From NCBI GenBank assembly GCA_004292855.1, contig RDXN01000064.1, forward strand, positions 1 to 57,764: 57,764 nucleotides of DNA, in the 5' to 3' direction. The notes beneath the pieces are model-generated. The model saw nothing but the letters and a program-made list of their open reading frames with translations. It ran no database searches and was not told where the DNA came from. Source of the stretch: Cytophagales bacterium. Its GTDB lineage: Bacteria > Bacteroidota > Bacteroidia > Cytophagales > Spirosomataceae. This document shows, piece after piece, positions 49,339 through 56,540 of the stretch (position 1 is the first letter of the stretch; each line of letters starts with the position of its first letter). The translations under genes and the position numbers were made by a program.

Positions 49339-50790
49339 ATGAGGTGTATCTATTTCCTTCTATCCGGTCTGTTTATACTGGGATGTGTTCCCGATGAACT
49401 CCAACAAGCCACCCCGATGTATGAGATTAGCAATGATCTCAACACGGCGAACAAGCGTATTTTCGAGCAGTGCGAGTTGCAGTATTCCTTTCAAAATTCG
49501 GCACGGGCGTTGCCTGTAAGCAGCATCCTGAAGCAGTTAGAACTCCCCTTCGACCGCTGGTCACAGGCTAATGATTACCTCAGTTTTGAGCGGGTATCAC
49601 CCGGCGACTCAGCCCAAATCCGATTCGTTTTTGCGGATAGCCTGCCGGTTGCCAGACCTAAACGGTACACCACGTATGGGCTGGTGGGGCAACCCATCGA
49701 GGTGTTGTCGCAACTGGTCCGGCGGCCCAATGGCACCTGCCTGGTGTATTTACTCAACACCCACGCCTGGAAACCAGAGGAATTACAACGGGTACTGCTC
49801 TTCCAAATTGGCGCGGCCTTAGGTTTAGCCACCTCATCGCGCCCTACGTCGGCCATGCGAACAAATCTATCTACGGCAACGACCGAGCCGGACTCGTCAG
49901 ACGCGAAAGCAATTAAGCAACTCTACAACCAACCCTGCGACCAGTGGACACGGCTAGCCGATGTACCGTTCCGACCTAACCTTGTGGAAACAGTGGTAGG
50001 AAACTCAGGCTGTGGCTATGTGTTTCTGAACCAGAATAACGCGCTGTGGGAGTTTAACCCCGTGACTAAGCGATGGAACTCCCGGCTCCCCTACCCTACA
50101 GTTCCGACCATCTCAACGCATCCAGATAACTGGTTGGCCTTTGCCATCGATAGCACAGTTTTCTTGGGACAAGCGTATAATCTGAGTTGGAAAGCCGGCA
50201 AAAAGGGGACGTTCTGGCGATACGTTCCGGTAGAAAGCCCAGGTGGTGAGCGATGGGTAAGATTAGATAGCATTCCGCAAATTGGCTGGGGAAATGGCTA
50301 CTGTTTTATCATCAACAAGACGGGATATCTGGTAACAACCAATAATTCGTCTGTAGGTCGGCAGATTAGTGTTTGCACCTACGACCCCGTGCTGAATAAA
50401 TGGGGGGGAATCATGTTGTATCAGGAGCCCACAGGCTTTAGTATAAGCGGTATGTCTCCGTTTGCGCTGGGTATGAATATCTATTTTCTAACCTCCAAAA
50501 GTTCGTTCTATAAAAGCTGGCGTTTCAGCACAACGTCAACACCACCATTTGTTCAAACGCCCTCTTTTGAGGAAGTATTCCGCCCCACTTCATTCTCAAT
50601 ACGAAATGCGGGTTATGTGGTCGGTGGAAATACTTTTGGCCCCAAAAGTGTGGCGCAATACAGACCCGAACAACCCTGGAAACGGATGCGTGATTTGCCT
50701 GCTCAGGGCAACACTGCGTTTAGTTTTGTGGTGGGTAATCGGGCCTACCTCGTCACCGATGTAGGGCAATTTTGGGAGTATCGGCCATAG
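49339..50790 (+). CDS. Lipoprotein with degenerate matrixin-like motif and Kelch-like repeats
   Basis: The 483-residue precursor has a lipoprotein signal (MRCIYFLLSGLFILGCVPDE; Cys16). Residues 60-165 resemble a matrixin (M10) metalloprotease: QIRFVFADS, then LLFQIGAALGLATSS near 155, aligned with HExGHxxGxxHS. All three histidines and the glutamate are replaced, so it is a pseudoenzyme if the match is right. From about 195 on come propeller-like repeats with WTRLADVPFRPNLVETVVGN, LWEFNPVTKRWNSRLPYP, VCTYDPVLNKWGG and WKRMRDLPAQGNTAFSFVVG, the Kelch pattern. It ends the sigma/anti-sigma/protease operon; a terminator follows. Confidence 0.7.
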   Translation: MRCIYFLLSGLFILGCVPDELQQATPMYEISNDLNTANKRIFEQCELQYSFQNSARALPVSSILKQLELPFDRWSQANDYLSFERVSPGDSAQIRFVFADSLPVARPKRYTTYGLVGQPIEVLSQLVRRPNGTCLVYLLNTHAWKPEELQRVLLFQIGAALGLATSSRPTSAMRTNLSTATTEPDSSDAKAIKQLYNQPCDQWTRLADVPFRPNLVETVVGNSGCGYVFLNQNNALWEFNPVTKRWNSRLPYPTVPTISTHPDNWLAFAIDSTVFLGQAYNLSWKAGKKGTFWRYVPVESPGGERWVRLDSIPQIGWGNGYCFIINKTGYLVTTNNSSVGRQISVCTYDPVLNKWGGIMLYQEPTGFSISGMSPFALGMNIYFLTSKSSFYKSWRFSTTSTPPFVQTPSFEEVFRPTSFSIRNAGYVVGGNTFGPKSVAQYRPEQPWKRMRDLPAQGNTAFSFVVGNRAYLVTDVGQFWEYRP

Positions 50791-50833
50791 AAATGGGAGT
50801 TTGGTCATTCGCCAGCACATACCGTAAAGCCAG

Positions 50834-50871
50834 AGCCACCAGGGACTAAAACCGGGTGGCTGTTTTTTTTT
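50834..50871 (+). terminator. Terminator of the sigma/protease operon
   Basis: AGCCACC and GGTGGCT pair around an AGGGACTAAAACCG loop that can extend the stem, and are followed by GTTTTTTTTT. It lies 44 bases after the Kelch-like gene. Confidence 0.85.
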
Positions 50872-50910
50872 GTGGCTATCTATTAACGGGCATAACCAAC
50901 CAGTTATGTC

Positions 50911-51486
50911 ATGTTAATCAGCAGAAAAATTAAGGCCCATGAGCATGAACGCTTCATCGCCTTCAATCAGCACAACAGTGGTGTCGAGGTCACAACGGCC
51001 TACCTGAAAAACGCTCAGGCCCGCATTTTTGTCAGATCCAACGCCCCCGACCAGTGGATTGCCGCATATGTGGTGAATACGCAACCGCCCTACCGATGCC
51101 TGAGCGTATTAGACGATTCCGAACGGGATGAAGTACTGTCGGCAAAGAACCTGTCCGCCAATTCGTTTGTCGAAATCACCTTACTCAACCGCGACCGAAG
51201 CATTCGCTGGAATTTTGTGGAACGGTATCAATACTACGTTATGGGCATCTGGGACGCGCTTAAATCGGGTTATCCCTATTTGTTGGGCGGTACTAGCAAC
51301 CCCCGGCTGCTCCGCGATCAGATGGCTGTGTTCGATCAAATTTTATATGAAGGTGAATTGAACTTCTTTGGGCAACAAAAAAAGGTATGGCTCATCTATG
51401 TCTCGCGGAACCGGGCCATTCGCAATCTGGCCAAGCACTTATGGGAGCAGCTCTGGCAAACTACTCGCCCAACGGCCCCGGTATAA
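50911..51486 (+). CDS. Unknown 191-residue protein
   Basis: The protein has no signal or membrane segment. The N-terminal half is mixed alpha/beta (FIAFNQHNSGVEVTTAYLKN, ARIFVRSNAPDQWIAAYVVN). The C-terminal half is aromatic and helical (WNFVERYQYYVMGIWDALKS, then YLLGGTSNPRLLRDQMAVFD). I do not recognise a family. The last part, VWLIYVSRNRAIRNLAKHLW, is basic. It follows the operon terminator and precedes the NarL-type regulator by about 120 bases, which hold a large inverted repeat, so it is likely its own unit. Confidence 0.65.
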   Translation: MLISRKIKAHEHERFIAFNQHNSGVEVTTAYLKNAQARIFVRSNAPDQWIAAYVVNTQPPYRCLSVLDDSERDEVLSAKNLSANSFVEITLLNRDRSIRWNFVERYQYYVMGIWDALKSGYPYLLGGTSNPRLLRDQMAVFDQILYEGELNFFGQQKKVWLIYVSRNRAIRNLAKHLWEQLWQTTRPTAPV

Positions 51487-51555
51487 TCTGTCTCGCGTAC
51501 CAAACAGATTACGTTGGTTCAATAACGGCCTGATATGCAAATTGATTACATTAGC

Positions 51556-51597
51556 GGTTGCTTTGGTAACCAGAAAGTTGGTGTTACCAAAGCAACC
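51556..51597. promoter_or_regulatory. Perfect 15-bp inverted repeat upstream of NarL-type regulator gene
   Basis: GGTTGCTTTGGTAAC (51556-51570) is the exact reverse complement of 51583-51597, with a 12-base gap. It ends seven bases before the regulator ATG at 51605. It has no T-run. It could be an operator, possibly for the regulator itself, or a hairpin covering the ribosome-binding region. Confidence 0.6.
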
Positions 51598-51604
51598 CTA
51601 TCCA

Positions 51605-52258
51605 ATGACTTCCGTCCTGCTCCTCGACGATCACCCGGCTACCGCCAATGGATTGTCTATCTATCTACTGTCAGCATCAGATATAGAGGTTGTTGGTCAG
51701 GTTCGCACACCTGCCGATGCACTTACCTTTCTGCAACGCCAGCAGCCTGACGTGCTGGTAAGCGATATGTGTTTTGATAAGCAGGTAGAGGGCATTAACC
51801 TGTTTTTATCAGTCCGCCAACAGTTCCCCAACATCCGGGTTGTATTCTATTCGATGATTGATAAATCGAACATTGTTCGTGATGCGGTGGTGGCGGGCGC
51901 ACAGGCCTATGTCTTGAAAAAGTATGGTGAGGAGAAAGTACATCAGGCTATTCAGGCTGTGCTGGCTAACGAGCTTTATTATAGCCCCGAACTCGTACCT
52001 ATTCTGGTACAAGCGACAATGTCTAACAGCAAGGATGAGGAACCAAACCCGCTAAGTGCCCTGACGCAACGCGAGCGAGAAGTGATGGTTCTGATTGCAC
52101 AGGAATATGGCACCGGCCAGATAGCGAAAAAACTGTTTATTTCAGAATCGACTGTTCAGAATCACCGCACCAACCTAATGACTAAACTGGATGTAAAGTC
52201 GAATGTAGGTATTGCTTTTTTTGCGTTTAAGTATGGCTTGTTGAAGGGAGCGGAATAG
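51605..52258 (+). CDS. NarL/LuxR-type response regulator
   Basis: The 217-residue protein starts at 51605 (MTSVLLLDDHPATANGLSIY); earlier starts would read through the upstream inverted repeat. The receiver has the acidic pair Asp8-Asp9, phosphoacceptor Asp54 in VLVSDMCFD, and Lys in AYVLKKYG. The C-terminal LuxR helix-turn-helix is LTQREREVMVLIAQEYGTGQ followed by IAKKLFISESTVQNHRTNLM. It converges with and overlaps by 32 bases the 7TM-DISM histidine kinase gene on the other strand, its probable partner. Confidence 0.93.
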   Translation: MTSVLLLDDHPATANGLSIYLLSASDIEVVGQVRTPADALTFLQRQQPDVLVSDMCFDKQVEGINLFLSVRQQFPNIRVVFYSMIDKSNIVRDAVVAGAQAYVLKKYGEEKVHQAIQAVLANELYYSPELVPILVQATMSNSKDEEPNPLSALTQREREVMVLIAQEYGTGQIAKKLFISESTVQNHRTNLMTKLDVKSNVGIAFFAFKYGLLKGAE

Positions 52259-54083
52259 TTAACTGCACCAGTAAACCTTCTTCGGTTTGGTGGTTAATCT
52301 TAAAACTATGCCCATCAATCCGGCTGAGCCGCAGCCTGATGTTGCGCCACCCTCTGCCCTCCAACGCGTTGGGACTCGTTTTTAGTCCCACACCATTATC
52401 GCGAATCGTAACAGTTAGTAAGGTCGCCGTGGCCGTAAATCGAATGCTGGCTTCGGTAGCCTGAGCGTGTTTAATTATGTTGTTGATCAGCTCAACAAGC
52501 ACCAGATATAACTGGTACTGAATCACGCCCGTAAGTCGATCTTCCTGCCCCGACAAGAGCAAGAAAAAGTGCGTTTCGCTAATGTGATTTAGTTTATCAG
52601 TTAGTTCCTGCAAAGCAGTTTTCATACCTTTTTGCTCAAGCTCGGCAGGGAGCAGATTATTGGCCACCTGTCTCACCTGCTCATAAACGTCCAGCACTAG
52701 TTGATCAAGCTTATTGATTTGTTGATGATAATCTCCATTTTTCAATAATTGCTTGATGGCCTGACGGAGCATCAACACCGAACCACCTACACCATCGTGC
52801 ATCTCAGCAGAAAGTCGTTCGCGCTCTTCGCCCAAGCCGCGTAGTTCGGCGGTTTCGAGTTCGGCTTTCATTTTTGCCTCGCGTTCTCGTCGTTCCAAAC
52901 GAACCGTATTGGCCAGTCCAACGGAAAGCAAAACCAGTTGAAGCATTGAGCCGATATTAAGTGAGTGCTGGGCAAGCAGGTTGGTATCCGAAAGGCCACC
53001 AGCACGGTTAATCGTATGAACAATCCCTGCCAGTATAATGATAACAACAGCCGCTACGTAATACCGCGCTGGCCGATTACCTCGATACACGCTGTAACCA
53101 GCGATGAACAACAAGTACAAGGCAACAACAAAGGCAATAGCTGAAATGACAAAATTTTGTGAGACCCCTGATATGGAGAACAGTGTCAAAATCCAGCCAG
53201 CCAGTACCAAACTCATCAGCCCTTTGAAAACGACTATCAAGCGTGTTCCTAGTCGGTTCAGGCGCAACACAGAGCTATACAGCCACAAAAACCCAATCAT
53301 AGTAGCCGTAAAAAATGTACTGACCGAATAATTAGTGAGCCATTGGTTGCCTGGCCATAGAAACCGAACGCCAATGCAGTACCCCCGGCTTAATTCATAG
53401 AACACGTAAGCCCCCAGATACAAGGAAATCAAGCCGTAGTTACGTTCACGGGTAAAAAACCACAAGGTCAGGTGATACAGAAAAATCGCTACTAAAAAGC
53501 CGTAATAGATTCCCCATAGCAACCCGGTTACTTGTGCCGACCGTACAAACGCGTCTTGCCGCCAAATGTATAAGGGCAACAAGACCTGACCAAACACCGA
53601 CGACAATCGAATATAGATGGTCTGGTCTTCATTGGGTGACATAGGCAAGTAAAACACAAACGTATGGTACGAAATTTCGCGGCCTTGTCGTCCCAACGCA
53701 TCCCCGCCCCGTTTGTGAATTACTTTTCCAGTATGTTTGGAAACAGCATATAAATCAATTATTGAATAATTCCCAAAAGCAATTTCGAGCAACCACGATT
53801 GCGAACTTCGGTTGCTCAGATCAAAGCGCACCCAATAGTCAGCGGTTGTGAATCCTTCGTTGAGAACCCCCTGCTGACTTCGTATAAACTGCTGACTCAC
53901 AATAGATCCTTGCACATCAGCCAGTGTTTTAAACTGGTGATGTTGGTCTTTTAACAGGCTCACCTGCCGCCCAATCAAGTACTGAGTTTGGCTATTGTCG
54001 AGAATAACCTGCGCCCAGGTAGGTAAGGCCAGAATAATCAGAGCAAACCCAACGATCAGCTTTGTGATAAATGGCAACTTCAT
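52227..54083 (-). CDS. 7TM-DISM sensor histidine kinase (HisKA_3 type)
   Basis: The 618-residue protein has a signal peptide (to about 25), an extracellular 7TMR-DISMED2 beta domain at about 30-175 (FTTADYWVRFDLSNRSSQSW, YHTFVFYLPMSPNEDQTIYI), and seven membrane helices at about 185-390. A coiled helix leads to the HisKA_3 box ERERLSAEMHDGVGGSV with His429. The ATPase domain has LVELINNIIKHAQA and IRDNGVGLK. This layout pairs with NarL-type regulators, and one is encoded convergently with a 32-base overlap of the 3' ends. No promoter of the TAnnTTTG type was found upstream. Confidence 0.93.
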   Translation of the reverse strand: MKLPFITKLIVGFALIILALPTWAQVILDNSQTQYLIGRQVSLLKDQHHQFKTLADVQGSIVSQQFIRSQQGVLNEGFTTADYWVRFDLSNRSSQSWLLEIAFGNYSIIDLYAVSKHTGKVIHKRGGDALGRQGREISYHTFVFYLPMSPNEDQTIYIRLSSVFGQVLLPLYIWRQDAFVRSAQVTGLLWGIYYGFLVAIFLYHLTLWFFTRERNYGLISLYLGAYVFYELSRGYCIGVRFLWPGNQWLTNYSVSTFFTATMIGFLWLYSSVLRLNRLGTRLIVVFKGLMSLVLAGWILTLFSISGVSQNFVISAIAFVVALYLLFIAGYSVYRGNRPARYYVAAVVIIILAGIVHTINRAGGLSDTNLLAQHSLNIGSMLQLVLLSVGLANTVRLERREREAKMKAELETAELRGLGEERERLSAEMHDGVGGSVLMLRQAIKQLLKNGDYHQQINKLDQLVLDVYEQVRQVANNLLPAELEQKGMKTALQELTDKLNHISETHFFLLLSGQEDRLTGVIQYQLYLVLVELINNIIKHAQATEASIRFTATATLLTVTIRDNGVGLKTSPNALEGRGWRNIRLRLSRIDGHSFKINHQTEEGLLVQLTIPLPSTSHT

Positions 54084-54436
54084 TGGGGTAGTCGTATGGT
54101 AAGTGAAAGTCTATTGCAAGTATCAGCAAAAAAAACGGCCTGCCCTATCGCACAATCCATGATTCCTGATGGACAACCAGCCATAATTTTCATAGCATTT
54201 TCAGGGAGTAAGCTATAGCAGATTCCGTGGGTAAAATGGCATAAATATCTATATCCTCCTATTGGATCAAAAGCCAGTTTTGCATTAGCTAATGAAAGCT
54301 TTCCGGCCCACAACCATTTCCATTACAATCGCTCAATCATCTACCCACCTCAAAAACTCTATTTGCCATGTACACCTCGCCCGAAATCTCCACCGCCAAT
54401 TGATAAACATCCTTTCACATCAAACCAGTTATTCCT
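54084..54436. other. 353-bp intergenic space between divergent genes
   Basis: This space separates the 7TM-DISM kinase (minus) from the repeat lipoprotein (plus). It is AT-richer than the coding sequence. I see no open frame with a signal or family motif, no RNA gene and no long inverted repeat. A CTATTTGC near 54358 only partly resembles a promoter element. Confidence 0.5.
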
Positions 54437-56527
54437 ATGAAGTATCTGTTCGTTTGTATTGTCGGCCTGGGCCTGTTGCTGGGCTGTAAGAAAGAAGAAG
54501 CCGTTGACCCCGCGCTGGTTGACCGTAAAACCCCCGGCGAATGGTCAGCCGCGCAGGTTGGGGCCGGTGGCTTTGGTAACGCCGATTCGTTTAAAAATTT
54601 CCAGTACACGTTTGAGGTCGGGGGTGCTAATCAGGTCGTAAGCCTGACGCTGACCTCTGCCACAATGGACGTGCAGTATGCCCTGTTTAACCCGCTTGGG
54701 CAACAGATCGACATCTCAACGAAGGGTCGGAGCGTAACGAAGCCTTACACCCTGAATGCGGGCAAACACCGGCTTGTGGTGATGGCCGACCGGCAGGCGG
54801 TTGGCACGTTTACCCTCAACACAGTGGGCCTGAATGCCGACCCGGTTAGGATCGAATCGCCGGTGTTGCAGTCCGGTTCGCAAAGCTGGGGGCCGCTGGG
54901 CGGGGGCGGCAGGGCGAGAACGCTCAAAAACCATTTTTACACCTTCGACGTCACCGACGATAACAGCACGGCTGACATTGAGTTGTTCTCTGCCGAAACC
55001 GACATCGCGTTCACGCTCTACGATGCCTTAGGCCAGGAGGTTGAGACAACCACTGGAGGACGGTATCAGTTTTTGTTGAAAGCCGTTAAAAAAGGCACCT
55101 ACACCGTGATGGCAGCTACGAACGTGCGAGCTGCTGTAGGAAATTATCAATTGAATGTTTTTGGCAAAGTTGCCAACCTCAAACGGGTTGAGTCGCAGGT
55201 AGTACAGTCGGGTATCCAAACCTGGGGGCCGCTGGGCGGGGGTGGCAATGTGCGAACGTTCAAAAATCACTTTTATACCGTTGAGGTCACGGAGGATAAT
55301 ACGCCCATTGATTTCGCCCTCGAATCGGCCAATGTGGACGTAAAAATGGTGATATACAATCCATTAGGCCAGATAATTGCGTCTGACTTCTTCAATTCCC
55401 GCTACGAGTTCAAAATCCTCGACTTAAAAAAGGGAACCTATACCGTGATGGCCGCTACGAACGTGCGGGCTGCGGTGGGGAACTATCAACTAAATATTTT
55501 CGGCAAAGTTGCCAACCTCAAACGGATTGAGTCACAGGTAGTGCAGTCGGGTATCCAAAGCTGGGGGCCGCTGGGCGGAGGTGGGGGCGCGCGAACGTTC
55601 AAAAACCACCTTTACACCGTTGAGGTCACGGAGGATAATACGCCCATTGATTTTGCCGTCGAGTCGGCTGATGTGGACGTAGAAATGGTGATATACAATC
55701 CATTAGGTCAGACAATCGCTTCTGACTTCTTCAATTCCCGCAACCGGTTCAAAGTCATCATCCTGACTAAAGGCACGTATACGGTGATGGCCGCTACCAG
55801 TATGCGGGGAGCGGTGGGAAATTATCAATTGAATATTTTCGGCAAAGTCGCCAACCTGAAACGGGTTGAGTCGCAAATGCTGCAATCAGGTACTCAGGAT
55901 TGGGGGCCGCTGGGCGGGGGTGGTGCAGTCAAAAGTACCAAAAATCACTTCTACAGCTTCGAGGTCACCGAAGAAAACTCCATCGTGGATCTCGAAATCG
56001 AGTCGGCTGATACCGAGACCTGTCTGTTTTTATATAACAACCTCGACGTTGCCATCACACAGCAGCAGGGTAGTCGCTACTTGTTTCGGATTATTGCCAC
56101 CAGAAAAGGTACCTACACCGTAATGGCTGGCACGTTAAGCCGAGGTGATGCTGGAAAATACAGCCTGAGAATTTTTGGTAAAGTCGCTAATCTACAACGC
56201 ATTCCGTCGGTATCAGCAAATGCCCAGGGAAACTGGCCAACGGGCAGGTCTTTTGACACCTACTCTATTCAGATTACGGATAACAACGCCCCGTTGGACA
56301 TTGACTTATCCTCGCCCGATACGAGAGTAGCGATCTATCTACAGAACAGTGGCGGCACAAAAGTCGATCAAACCTATTTCCCGTACAAATCGATTGCACT
56401 ACCTGTCGAGAATTTACCCAGGGGCACCTATCGTATCGTGGTACAAACCCACAACCCCATTTTTGACCCGGGCGGCTCTTACTCTATAAACCTCTTTGGT
56501 CGATTTACAGACTTTAAAAAGTTGTAA
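54437..56527 (+). CDS. Surface lipoprotein of six tandem beta-sandwich-like repeats
   Basis: The 696-residue precursor has a lipoprotein signal (MKYLFVCIVGLGLLLGCKKE; Cys17). Six units of about 112 residues follow. Four share QSGxQxWGPLGGGG at their start, FYTFDVTDDN-like strands, a YNPLGQ motif, KGTYTVMAAT and a closing FGKVANLKRVES. The first and last units are diverged. The unit looks like a PPC-type (pre-peptidase C-terminal) beta sandwich. Copies are spaced 336, 339 and 339 bp at the DNA level and units three and four are nearly identical in long stretches, a sign of recent duplication. Adhesion or ligand binding at the cell surface is likely. The next gene starts 13 bases after its stop. 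Confidence 0.82.
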   Translation: MKYLFVCIVGLGLLLGCKKEEAVDPALVDRKTPGEWSAAQVGAGGFGNADSFKNFQYTFEVGGANQVVSLTLTSATMDVQYALFNPLGQQIDISTKGRSVTKPYTLNAGKHRLVVMADRQAVGTFTLNTVGLNADPVRIESPVLQSGSQSWGPLGGGGRARTLKNHFYTFDVTDDNSTADIELFSAETDIAFTLYDALGQEVETTTGGRYQFLLKAVKKGTYTVMAATNVRAAVGNYQLNVFGKVANLKRVESQVVQSGIQTWGPLGGGGNVRTFKNHFYTVEVTEDNTPIDFALESANVDVKMVIYNPLGQIIASDFFNSRYEFKILDLKKGTYTVMAATNVRAAVGNYQLNIFGKVANLKRIESQVVQSGIQSWGPLGGGGGARTFKNHLYTVEVTEDNTPIDFAVESADVDVEMVIYNPLGQTIASDFFNSRNRFKVIILTKGTYTVMAATSMRGAVGNYQLNIFGKVANLKRVESQMLQSGTQDWGPLGGGGAVKSTKNHFYSFEVTEENSIVDLEIESADTETCLFLYNNLDVAITQQQGSRYLFRIIATRKGTYTVMAGTLSRGDAGKYSLRIFGKVANLQRIPSVSANAQGNWPTGRSFDTYSIQITDNNAPLDIDLSSPDTRVAIYLQNSGGTKVDQTYFPYKSIALPVENLPRGTYRIVVQTHNPIFDPGGSYSINLFGRFTDFKKL
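54880..56230 (+). repeat. Tandem 336-339 bp repeats within the lipoprotein gene
   Basis: The marker TGGGGGCCGCTGGGCGG occurs at 54887, 55223, 55562 and 55901. Long stretches between the copies at 55223 and 55562 differ by only a few bases, including synonymous changes. Confidence 0.9.
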
Positions 56528-56540
56528 ACACCATTCCCTT

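Noticed and set aside
51368-51604. N-terminal extension of the NarL-type regulator
   Set aside because: It overlaps the preceding gene and the inverted repeat and shows no domain; the receiver begins at the ATG at 51605.
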